A DNA stretch of 42,137 nt from Hydrogenophaga sp. (lineage in GTDB: Bacteria > Pseudomonadota > Gammaproteobacteria > Burkholderiales > Burkholderiaceae_C). Positions 32,915-40,673 of this stretch are shown here, one piece after another; position 1 is the stretch's first letter, and the number at the start of each line of letters is the position of its first letter. Below the pieces are notes generated by a model. That model made no database searches, was not told the DNA's origin, and saw nothing but the letters and a program-made list of their open reading frames with translations. The position numbers and the translations under genes were made by a program. The stretch lies in NCBI RefSeq assembly GCF_019264445.1, contig NZ_JAHVAB010000009.1:1-42137 (forward strand). Direction: 5' to 3'.

Positions 32915-33610
32915 ATGGAGAAAAAAATGAGGATGGCGCTGCGGCACGCGGGCACCGCGCTGCTGGTCACCGTTGCTTTGGGTGCGCAGGCGATGGAGGA
33001 CGAGTCGATCTACTCCTACGCGCTGGTCGAGGCTGGCGCCGCCAAAGTGCGCGGGGCTGCTGGCTCGGTACAGTCACTGGCCGTCGATGGCTGGATTGGT
33101 GGTGACTTCAACCGTCTGTGGTATTCGCTCGACGCGGAGCAGCGCAGCGGGCGAACCGAAGCGGCTGAGCTGCAAGTTCTCTATGGCCGGTACATTCGGC
33201 CGTTCTGGGACGCACAGATCGGCCTGCGTCGCGACGAGCGGCCCCAGCAACGCGACTACCTCGCGCTCGGTGTGCGTGGGCTCGCGCCCTACGCCTTCGA
33301 TGTCGATCTGAAGCTGTTCATTCGTGACGACGGAAAGGTCTTCGCTCGAACGCGCTTTGAAAACAGTTTTCTGATCACGAATCGCTTCATCGTTTCGCCT
33401 TCGGTTGACTTGGAGTGGTCGGCATCCGATATCGATACGACAGTACGCCGCGGCGCATATCAGGTCGATGTGGGTGTGCAGGCCCGTTACGAGTTCAACC
33501 GGCGCGTCGCACCTTACCTGGGCTTGAAACGAACGTTTTATCCAAGGTCGCAGTCCGGCGGGGAGACAGCTGCTACCAAGTGGCAAGCTGGGCTTCGCTT
33601 GCTGTTCTAG
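32915..33610 (+). CDS. copB: Copper resistance outer-membrane protein CopB (short form)
   Basis: The 231-residue protein has a signal peptide (MEKKMRMALRHAG to GAQA) and the CopB beta-barrel domain (EDESIYSYALVEAGAAKV, then YSLDAEQRSGRTEAAELQVLYGRY and GLAPYAFDVDLKLFIRDDGK, ending AGLRLLF). Typical CopB proteins carry a long Met/His-rich N-terminal stretch before the barrel; it is absent here, and that chemistry may be supplied by the CopA insert. The start is ATG 32915, 11 nt after copA, with AGGATC upstream. It ends the copper operon. Confidence 0.9.
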   Translation: MEKKMRMALRHAGTALLVTVALGAQAMEDESIYSYALVEAGAAKVRGAAGSVQSLAVDGWIGGDFNRLWYSLDAEQRSGRTEAAELQVLYGRYIRPFWDAQIGLRRDERPQQRDYLALGVRGLAPYAFDVDLKLFIRDDGKVFARTRFENSFLITNRFIVSPSVDLEWSASDIDTTVRRGAYQVDVGVQARYEFNRRVAPYLGLKRTFYPRSQSGGETAATKWQAGLRLLF

Positions 33611-33651
33611 GCGGCGTCTCCAATCCGATCCTCAACCTCGGCTCTTCACCG

Positions 33652-33661
33652 CTAGCTAGCT
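33652..33661. repeat. Short palindrome just before the recombinase gene
   Basis: The perfect 10-bp palindrome GCTAGCTAGC lies 6 nt before the integrase ATG and may be a recombination core or operator half-site. At this length it could also be chance. Confidence 0.3.
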
Positions 33662-33667
33662 GGGAAA

Positions 33668-34708
33668 ATGGCCCGTCTTGCAAAGTATCTCGAGGCAGCC
33701 GAGAGCGACAGCACGCGCAGGAGCTACGCATCGGCAATTCGGCATTTTGAAGTTGAGTGCAAAGGTTTGCTGCCCTCCACGGCAGACGCCATCGCCCGCT
33801 ACTTGGCCGATCATGCGGCTACCCTGGCGATCAACACCCTGCGCCAACGTCTTGCGGCGTTGTCGCGGTGGCACACCGACCAGGGCTTTCCCGACCCCAC
33901 CAAAGCGGCCTTGGTGCGCCAAGTCCTCAAAGGCATTCGCTCCGTGCACAGCGTGCGGGAAAAGCGTGCACGCCCCCTGGAACTGGCGGCGCTCCAGCAG
34001 ATCGATCAGTGGCTCGATGCCGCCATCTGCAACGCCCAGCGGACCGGCGACCACCCGGCCTCGCTGCGCCACACGCGCGACCGCAGCCTGATATTGCTGG
34101 GATTCTGGCGCGGCTTTCGCTCCGACGAACTGGTCAACCTGCGCGTCGAGAACACCGAGGTCACGCCGGGCCAGGGCATGACCTGCTACCTGGGCCGCAG
34201 CAAAGGCGACAGGCAGCGTGAGGGCCGCGTTTTCAGATGCCCGGCGCTGTCCCGCCTGTGTCCCGTGACTGCCTTCAATGCTTGGGTCAGCCTCGCTGGA
34301 TTGACCGAGGGACCGGTGTTCCGCAAGATTGACCGCTGGGGCCATGTTGCCGAGGAGAGCCTGCACGTCAACAGTCTGATCCCCTTGCTGCGCAGTCTGT
34401 TCGCAGAATCAGGCGTCGAGTCACCTGAGAAATACAGCAGCCACTCCATGCGTCGCGGCTTTGCCGGCTGGGCACGCGCCAGCGGCTGGGACATCAAGGA
34501 GTTGATGGAGTACGTAGGTTGGAAGGATGTCAAATCGGCCATGCGCTACCTGGATGCGTCGGATTCCAGCCTGCAAGCCCGGTTTGAGCAGGGCCTGACC
34601 GCCCTGGCGCCAGCGGCGCAGTTGCCTCCGCCTCCGCTGCTCCTCCTGACAGAGCTGACGGGCATTGCGCACCCACCGGCCGAGTCTGCTGGAAACCTCG
34701 ACTCCTGA
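33668..34708 (+). CDS. Tyrosine recombinase (TnpI/TnpS-like integrase)
   Basis: The 346-residue protein has an N-terminal SAM-like DNA-binding domain (STRRSYASAIRHFEVECKGL and NTLRQRLAALSRWH) and a catalytic domain with Arg in FWRGFRSDELVNL, HSMRRGFAGWA (His-x-x-Arg), Trp in VGWKDV and Tyr in MRYLD. The tail is Pro/Leu-rich. It converges on a Tn3-family transposase, so it may serve as the cointegrate-resolving enzyme of that transposon, as TnpI and TnpS do. It could instead be an unrelated island integrase, since no paired TnpT or clear resolution site is recognised. Confidence 0.8.
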   Translation: MARLAKYLEAAESDSTRRSYASAIRHFEVECKGLLPSTADAIARYLADHAATLAINTLRQRLAALSRWHTDQGFPDPTKAALVRQVLKGIRSVHSVREKRARPLELAALQQIDQWLDAAICNAQRTGDHPASLRHTRDRSLILLGFWRGFRSDELVNLRVENTEVTPGQGMTCYLGRSKGDRQREGRVFRCPALSRLCPVTAFNAWVSLAGLTEGPVFRKIDRWGHVAEESLHVNSLIPLLRSLFAESGVESPEKYSSHSMRRGFAGWARASGWDIKELMEYVGWKDVKSAMRYLDASDSSLQARFEQGLTALAPAAQLPPPPLLLLTELTGIAHPPAESAGNLDS

Positions 34709-34946
34709 GCCCTCCGCCGATGAACATTGGGATTGAGTCGATGGGTGTACTGGCAGCCAGGCGGGGTCGCTGCCGCAAATGACCACGCTACTGTAAGAGC
34801 AGCGAATCCTTGTCAACTCCATCACCTTGAGCAGCCACGTCTACACGCTGAAGGTGCAAGGCCTCCGCACCGCCCACGCCGAAAGCGCACGATCAGCTCG
34901 ACCGACCAACCAGCGCGAGTGATGGCACCAACTCCGAAAGCTGCGG
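34709..34946. other. Gap between convergent recombinase and tnpA
   Basis: No gene is convincing. A plus-strand frame near 34827-34922 reads SSHVYTLKVQGLRTAHAE and ends in TGA, and could be a gene tail, but no family is recognised. A resolution site would be expected near here if the recombinase belongs to the transposon; no repeated arms are obvious. Confidence 0.4.
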
Positions 34947-37900
34947 CTATGACATCTTGGGCAACCGGGTCAGCTTGCGGCGCCTCGCTTCGGCGGGCGT
35001 TTCTTCCGCCACCTTGCTTAGCAGGACGCCAGCGTATTTCTCGATGGAAAAGCTCATGATGCCGCGGAAGTTGATGTTCCCGAAAAATACCGGACCCAGC
35101 CGCCGCACAATGTCGTCGTTCACACCCCCACCGGCGGACCTCAGCTTGGCAACGACCTCGTTAAGCTTGTTGGTGTTCCACGCGATGATGAGGTTTGTGA
35201 GGAGTACGTGCGAGCCCGAAATGGCTCTCAGTTCATCGCGCCGACGGCCGCGTTCGGCGGCGATGCGGCCGTAATACACGGCGCGCTGAAGCTGGTGAAC
35301 CGACTCACCACGATTCAACAAAGTGTGGATCTCGCGGCGGAACTGCTCTTTGGTGAAGTAGTCGCATAGGTACACGGACCGCAGCATCCGACCGTAATGA
35401 TCCAGGGCACGATGAAGTTTGTCGCCAATGGCTGCGCTGCCATTGCGCGCCAACGCCCAGCCCACGCTGACCCGCCCAGTCAGGATGGACGCCACCAAAC
35501 GCAGCATCACGTCCCAGCCGCGCACGATGGCGCGCTCGGAAACGTTGGTCAGTGCGATCGCGTCCAGCTCCTCGGGGACCTCGGTCTTGCGTGTCACCCA
35601 GAGCTTGCAATCCGGCAGTCCTGCGAGCTGCGGGCAGAGGTCGAACCGAAGATGCTTGGCCAGCGCCATCGCGCCGTACGTGTAGCCATGCGTATCCACC
35701 GCCAGCAGCTGAATCTTGATGCGCTCCTCGCTGGAGCTGTTGTACTGCTCGACACCTTCGACCGCTGGGCCGCCCTGGCGCGTGAGCAGCACGATAGGCT
35801 GATCGTAGAAGACGGGGTAACTGCCGAGCACATGGGTGTAGATGCCTGCAGCGGGGGTTTTTCGTCGCGGATCGGTCCGGGCGATGCCCAAGTGCCTCGT
35901 CGTGTCCATGGCCATCATGTCGGCGGATGCCTTGGTGCCATCGCTCCAAAGTTTCACGATGGGAATACTTTGCTGATACGCCACGACGGCATTGTTCGCA
36001 GCTCGCAATCGGCCCGGGGTTTCCAACTCCCGCATGGCGGCAGTCACCTCGGCCACGGTTACGCCGCTGACCATGGCGGCAGCCGACTTGGCATCGATCT
36101 CGGTTCCGTGGGCCAGCAATGCGGCATACAAGGCGATCAGCTCCCTGGTCGTTTTGGCATCGCGGCCCAGCAGCTTGGAGCTGAAGCGGGTCTGGGCGTC
36201 CATCTCCAGGATCAGGTCGGGTAACTGGACGGGACCAATCATCTCCTGCACCGCCTGGGCCGTTCTCTTGAGCTCAGGCTCTTCCGCCATCGCGTTCAGT
36301 GCGGGCAGACGAACGCAAGCTTGCTCGTCGATCTCAAGCAGGCCGTTGGCCAGCCCTTCTTTGACGCGCTGCAGGCCGTCCATGAGCAATGCCATCTGGC
36401 GCGCAATCGCGACCTGCGGGTCGATCTCCAAGCCAAAAGCCGTGCAAAACTTTTCTCGATCGCGCTCCCACTCTTCCTCGGGAATCAGGCTGTCGGTGCG
36501 GCTACGAAAGTTGGCGCTGTGCGGCACCCACAGTCGCCCGCCCTGCAAGCCCTTGCGGATTCGTAGCAGCGCGCAGGCCTTGAATGCCTTCAGCGCCTTG
36601 ACACGGTCCTCGTCGTCGACGAGCGGACGCCAGGCGGCTTCGATGCCCGAGACGTCCCAGTCCTTGGGCAGCTCCTTCAGGCCTTCGGTGCGAATCTTCT
36701 TGAGCTGTTCGACGAGGGTCAGATCCTTCTTGCTCTCATCGCCCTCGATGTTGAGGCAGTCCATTGTGTCCAGCACGGTCGCGACCCGTTCGCCTTGCTC
36801 CACAAGCGTTTCGCGCACGATGTCGGCGTGGCTGACCCTTGGCATATTCAACACCTCACTGGCAACCCTGACGATCTCCGCGATCCGCTCTTCTGCGGTT
36901 TTGTCCGCATCCTGCGCGAGGTTCAGCATGGACTGAACCGACTCGCGGTAGATGCCACTGCGGCTGGCCTGCTTGGACTGCACGCGCTTCGCACCCATGC
37001 GCACCAGATCGCCGGTGCGCCGGCCCATCCGGAAAATGGCTTCGTCTGTCAACTCCCAGAGCGTGGCCTTCAAGAAGCAGATGACCTCCACGATCTGCGT
37101 CTCCAGCACGCGGCGGGAGGTCTCGGAAGGTGGTCGGTGCGCAACACGCTGCGCGAAGGCCTGGATGCGCGTCTGGGACAGCGATGTGAGGTTCCAATCA
37201 GCGACGCCGAGTGTCTTCAGGTAATCGACGCGCGAGGACACCTCCTCCAGGTTCTTGACCCCATGCTTGCCTGCCGAGGTTTTGAGCCATTCGAGGACAG
37301 TGGAGTCTTCCGACGGCCCCTGGTCAAACATAATCTTCAAGATCGCGCGCTGGCGGGCCGGCTTGATCGCGCCGTTGATGACCTCCATCGCGAGGGTTTC
37401 GATCGCGCGGAAGGCCGCATTGGCTCGGTCCTCCAGCGTCGAGACGCCGGGCAGGACGATCCTGCGCTCGTAGAGCCATTCCTCGGCGAACGTCACCAAC
37501 TCGGCCTGACTCGCTGCGTCCCGTGCGCGCATGGTGAGCGTGGCGGCCAGCTCCCTTTCTATTTCAGGCGCAAAGACCTCAAACCCCAGCGTCTGCCGTG
37601 CCCACGTGCGCTGCTCGCGCAACCGGCGTTCGACGGAACCTTCCGCCTGGGGACCGGCCTTGCCACGGTAGATCGACTTGATGGTCGCGATGGCCGTGGC
37701 ATCCGTCCCCAATTGGTTGGCCAGCACCTTGACCATGTTGGCCGGAAAGCTGTCCGTCACGCCGGCCAACCTGCCAGTCAGTCCAAGAAACATGAGCTGG
37801 AGGGCGTAGCCCAGGCGCAAATCTAGAGGCGGCCGCCCGCGCTTAGCGTTGCCATCGTCATCGACGCGGCTGACGATGGGGATCGCTGCGAGCTGCTCGT

Positions 37901-37991
37901 CGCTGAGCTTGCAGTGCTCGATCGCCTCTGCCTCCGTCATCTTTGAGGGAAGCTGTTGCTTGCCGAGGAACTTGTACCGGTAGCTCGCCAT
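34947..37991 (-). CDS. tnpA: Tn3-family transposase
   Basis: The 1014-residue protein is the normal length for Tn3-family TnpA. The N-terminal DUF4158-type region reads MASYRYKFLGKQQLPSK, followed by RGRPPLDLRLGYALQLMFLG. The catalytic part has an Asp near 680 (KLWSDGTKASADMMAMDT), an Asp near 765 (LLAVDTHGYTYGAMALAKHL), and the C-terminal helical block with NLIIAWNTNKLNEVVAKL. No frameshift is visible, so it may be active. ATG 37991 is preferred over the longer open frame, whose extra 35 residues do not look protein-like. The right inverted repeat lies about 180 nt upstream. Confidence 0.92.
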   Translation of the reverse strand: MASYRYKFLGKQQLPSKMTEAEAIEHCKLSDEQLAAIPIVSRVDDDGNAKRGRPPLDLRLGYALQLMFLGLTGRLAGVTDSFPANMVKVLANQLGTDATAIATIKSIYRGKAGPQAEGSVERRLREQRTWARQTLGFEVFAPEIERELAATLTMRARDAASQAELVTFAEEWLYERRIVLPGVSTLEDRANAAFRAIETLAMEVINGAIKPARQRAILKIMFDQGPSEDSTVLEWLKTSAGKHGVKNLEEVSSRVDYLKTLGVADWNLTSLSQTRIQAFAQRVAHRPPSETSRRVLETQIVEVICFLKATLWELTDEAIFRMGRRTGDLVRMGAKRVQSKQASRSGIYRESVQSMLNLAQDADKTAEERIAEIVRVASEVLNMPRVSHADIVRETLVEQGERVATVLDTMDCLNIEGDESKKDLTLVEQLKKIRTEGLKELPKDWDVSGIEAAWRPLVDDEDRVKALKAFKACALLRIRKGLQGGRLWVPHSANFRSRTDSLIPEEEWERDREKFCTAFGLEIDPQVAIARQMALLMDGLQRVKEGLANGLLEIDEQACVRLPALNAMAEEPELKRTAQAVQEMIGPVQLPDLILEMDAQTRFSSKLLGRDAKTTRELIALYAALLAHGTEIDAKSAAAMVSGVTVAEVTAAMRELETPGRLRAANNAVVAYQQSIPIVKLWSDGTKASADMMAMDTTRHLGIARTDPRRKTPAAGIYTHVLGSYPVFYDQPIVLLTRQGGPAVEGVEQYNSSSEERIKIQLLAVDTHGYTYGAMALAKHLRFDLCPQLAGLPDCKLWVTRKTEVPEELDAIALTNVSERAIVRGWDVMLRLVASILTGRVSVGWALARNGSAAIGDKLHRALDHYGRMLRSVYLCDYFTKEQFRREIHTLLNRGESVHQLQRAVYYGRIAAERGRRRDELRAISGSHVLLTNLIIAWNTNKLNEVVAKLRSAGGGVNDDIVRRLGPVFFGNINFRGIMSFSIEKYAGVLLSKVAEETPAEARRRKLTRLPKMS

Positions 37992-38170
37992 CGCGCCTCC
38001 AAAGACTGGATTGCGAGCCACTATACGGGCACTGGGCCGCAGGCGCCCGGCGAGTCCGCTTGACCAACTGGTCAGCTGTGAATCGCCGAGCACCACGATG
38101 ACGACGCCGATCCACTTGAGCTGTCACTGGAGGTAGTGGAACCCGGCGTACAGGTTTCGGGTCGTTTTCG

Positions 38171-38208
38171 GATTTTGTCGACGATTCCCAAAAAACCGAG
38201 ATGACCCC
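38171..38208 (-). repeat. Terminal inverted repeat of the Tn3-family transposon
   Basis: Read inward on the minus strand it begins GGGGTCATCTCGGTTTTTTG, the GGGG-start typical of Tn3-family ends, and lies just beyond the tnpA start as expected. Immediately outside, the AbiEi-like coding frame begins mid-domain. The matching left repeat was not found anywhere in this window. Confidence 0.75.
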
Positions 38209-38729
38209 GTGCACCACGGGTCATCCTCACGCGGCTCAATGCCGCTGGGCTGCTGGAGCGGGTAGGGCGTGGTCTCTATCGCCTGACAGATACACAAGTG
38301 TCGGAGTTCGAGAGCCTCGGTGCAGTCGCTGCCAAGGTGCCACAGGCCGTGTTCTGCCTGTTCACTGCGCTGCAGTTCCATGAACTGACCACCCAGCTGC
38401 CGCGCCAGGTCTGGATCGCCATGCCACGCGGGAGCCACTCGCCCCGGATCGACTACCCGCCGATCAAGATGGTGCAGTTCACGGGTGAGGCCTTTTCCGC
38501 GGGGGTCGAAGAGGTGGCGCGCGATGGCGTCAGGCTGCGGGTCTACGGCGTGGCCAAGACGGTAGCGGACAGTTTCAAGCACCGGAACAAGATCGGCCTG
38601 GACGTGGCTCTGGAGGCGCTCAAGGACGCCCGTTCCCGCAACAAGGCTTCGGTGGATGAGATCTGGCGCTGCGCAACGATCTGCCGCGTGGCCAACGTGA
38701 TGCGGCCTTACCTGGAAAGCATCGGATGA
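38209..38729 (+). pseudogene. AbiEi-type antitoxin cut by the transposon (5' end lost)
   Basis: From the junction the frame reads APRVILTRLNAAGLLERVGR, the end of a winged helix, then the AbiEi C-terminal domain (VPQAVFCLFTALQFHELTTQ, RGSHSPRIDYPPIKMVQF, RVYGVAKTVADSFKHRNKIG, EALKDARSRNKASVDEIWR) to a TGA at 38729. About 35-40 N-terminal residues are missing and presumably lie on the far side of the element. AbiEi is the antitoxin and repressor of type IV toxin-antitoxin and phage-abortive systems. The AbiEii nucleotidyltransferase expected right after it is not present. Confidence 0.82.
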
Positions 38730-38804
38730 GTCGTCTCAGTGGTGGGCCGAATGGCTTCACCACTGCACCAGCGCACATTGCGTGCCCGGATCTCACATGG
38801 TCAC

Positions 38805-39578
38805 TCAAACAGAGGCCTGTAGCCCATAGGCCCGCGCAATACGCGCCACCAGTTCGGCGACGCTGACCTTCCCGAGCTGAAGGACTTGCGGATCGATGGA
38901 GGTGTCCGCGACTACCTCGGCGAGAAACCGGGCGAGGTCCGAACCGATTTTGGGGTCGAGTTGAATGCGGGTGGTGGGCGCCAGTAGTTGCGACAGGCGC
39001 AGCACGTCGTTGAGATGTTTTCGGATATCTCTGGCATCGATGGCGGCGCCCTGGCTTTTCCGTTTTGTCAGATCCAGCCATGCGATGGCCTTCAGCGGAA
39101 TCAGCCGGTCTTCTCCCACCCAGGACAGGCCTCCCATCTCACGTCGGCCAGCGAGGATGAACGCGTAGTAGGTTTCATCCAGCAAGATGGCAGAGAGACT
39201 GGACACCGCCTCATCCAGTGGGATCGGGGTGAGCTGGCTGCCCTCGGCGGGCGTCAAGCCATCGGGAGCCCGTGCAAACAGTTCGATCATGGCCGGGTAG
39301 CGTTCATCCGCGGGCTTCTGGAAGCGGTAGAACTTCGGCTTTCCGGTTTCGCTGACCTGCTGCAGCTGATAGCCCCCAGCGTTCACGAACTGCCAGAACG
39401 CCGCGCCAAAGGCAGGTGTCAGCACCTCCACATGCAGGACGATGTCCAGGTCCTTGGTCGCCCGAAACTGGAGCCCCGCGTCCTCCATCGTCAGGCTCGC
39501 GGCGGTCCCACCAATCAGCAGATACTGATCAGCGTAAGCGGCAAACGTTTCCCGGAAGATATCCAGTCCTCTCACCAT
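38805..39578 (-). CDS. AbiEii-like nucleotidyltransferase (putative toxin)
   Basis: The 257-residue protein has nucleotidyltransferase features: LLIGGTAASL (22-29, the GG-S/T loop) followed by RATKDLDIVL (Asp43, Asp45). A distal conserved block reads PLKAIAWLDLTKRK, then AIDARDIRKHLNDVLRL, like AbiEii/MNT-type proteins that modify tRNA or other targets. Its ATG overlaps the upstream gene by 7 nt (ATGGTGA), which signals translational coupling. Toxin function is inferred from the fold, pairing and operator; the exact target is unknown. Confidence 0.72.
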   Translation of the reverse strand: MVRGLDIFRETFAAYADQYLLIGGTAASLTMEDAGLQFRATKDLDIVLHVEVLTPAFGAAFWQFVNAGGYQLQQVSETGKPKFYRFQKPADERYPAMIELFARAPDGLTPAEGSQLTPIPLDEAVSSLSAILLDETYYAFILAGRREMGGLSWVGEDRLIPLKAIAWLDLTKRKSQGAAIDARDIRKHLNDVLRLSQLLAPTTRIQLDPKIGSDLARFLAEVVADTSIDPQVLQLGKVSVAELVARIARAYGLQASV

Positions 39579-40564
39579 GGAAGTTGCCCTTTCAGTTCGT
39601 CCAGGGCCTGCAGGACGCGCTCATCGGTGCTGTGCTGCAGACTGAGGGTCAGCGACAGTGGGTCGACAGTCGCCCGACCTGGCACCAGCGCCGGATCGTA
39701 GATCCAGAGCTCAAGCTCTTGTGCCGCATCGGATGGTTCCGGCGCCTCGCGGGCACCGGCTCTCGTGGCCTCCCGCCATTCTGCGAAGGTGGTGGCGTAA
39801 ACCGGCTGCCGCGGTTCCGTGAGCATGGAATCGCGCGCGAGTGCGCTCAGGCCGGCCAGCCGCCACTGCCGACCTGCTGGCAAGGTATCGCTCATGGCCC
39901 ACACCGTTCGGCGCACAGGGCTGCGGAGCAAGGGTCTTGCCATTTCCCAGATGTCCCGTGGCGGCAACTCGCGGTGCAGATACTGCGAACGCCCCAATTT
40001 GCGCGTCGCGGCGAGGCCCGCCGCGTTCAGCTCCCTGACCGCCCGGGACAGTGTCATGGGGGTGTAGCCCATGGGCGATGCCAGGCGGGCGGGTTGCCAG
40101 TCGGTGGCCAGGGGTTCGTTCATCAACGCAGCGATGAGGATCGCCTGCGTCGATGGGCTCAGGGCGGTACCTGTGGTTGGCGCCCGCTGCCTGAAGTGTT
40201 CGCGAAGGTCCAGGCCCAGGTCGGGCAGGTAGAGCTGGTTGCCTGGCACGATGAACGGAACCCTCTGCTCGATCAGGCGTTTGCGCTCGTACGACGCCAA
40301 GGCATCGGTCACGAACACAACCGGCGGCTCTCCCTGCGCGCGCACCTTGTCTAGCCGGGCACGGATGTCACCCAGGGCTTGTTTTTCGCTGGATGGAGTG
40401 ATCGCGAGCACGATGGGATGGCCCAGCAGTTCAAGCTCGGCAAACTGGAACGCGTCTTGAAGGAAATACGGCAGCGCGCCGGCTTGCGCCCAGGGCTTTT
40501 CCTTGGGCGTGGGAATGCCCAACACCTCGTTGAGGTACTTCCGGGTGGCGGCTACAAGCTTCAA
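39572..40564 (-). CDS. Winged-helix partner protein of the nucleotidyltransferase (putative antitoxin/regulator)
   Basis: The 330-residue protein has an N-terminal part with an alternating beta-alpha pattern (GHPIVLAITPSSEKQALGDI, then PPVVFVTDALASYERKRLIE and VPFIVPGNQLYLPDLGLDLR) and a central winged HTH (about 136-200: SPSTQAILIAALMNE, TPMTLSRAVRELNAAGLAAT, GRSQYLHREL). The C-terminal domain ends with ELELWIYDPALVPG and SLQHSTDERVLQALDELKG. It is not an ordinary AbiEi. The start must be TTG 40564, since an in-frame stop lies 6 nt upstream. An ATAACAT operator cluster precedes it, which suggests autorepression. Confidence 0.72.
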   Translation of the reverse strand: MKLVAATRKYLNEVLGIPTPKEKPWAQAGALPYFLQDAFQFAELELLGHPIVLAITPSSEKQALGDIRARLDKVRAQGEPPVVFVTDALASYERKRLIEQRVPFIVPGNQLYLPDLGLDLREHFRQRAPTTGTALSPSTQAILIAALMNEPLATDWQPARLASPMGYTPMTLSRAVRELNAAGLAATRKLGRSQYLHRELPPRDIWEMARPLLRSPVRRTVWAMSDTLPAGRQWRLAGLSALARDSMLTEPRQPVYATTFAEWREATRAGAREAPEPSDAAQELELWIYDPALVPGRATVDPLSLTLSLQHSTDERVLQALDELKGQLPW

Positions 40565-40577
40565 CGCTCAGTCTTTC

Positions 40578-40633
40578 ATAACATCAAATTTGAACAATAA
40601 CATTAACGATGTTATCGTGCAATCATATGTTAA
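40578..40633. promoter_or_regulatory. ATAACAT operator cluster of the nucleotidyltransferase operon
   Basis: ATAACAT occurs at 40578-40584 and 40597-40603, its inverse ATGTTAT at 40609-40615, and a partial ATGTTAA at 40627-40633. The middle pair forms a perfect 7-bp palindrome with a 5-nt spacer. The cluster is AT-rich in otherwise GC-rich DNA and sits directly before the TTG start, as expected for an autoregulated promoter. Confidence 0.7.
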
Positions 40634-40673
40634 GTTGGCCCGGCTTTGGGATTCCGACCAGCTGCGCCGAAGC

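Noticed and set aside
38729..38804. ATG overlapping the AbiEi stop as the start of an AbiEii toxin gene.
   Set aside because: The short frame shows no nucleotidyltransferase similarity and runs into the end of the opposite-strand gene.
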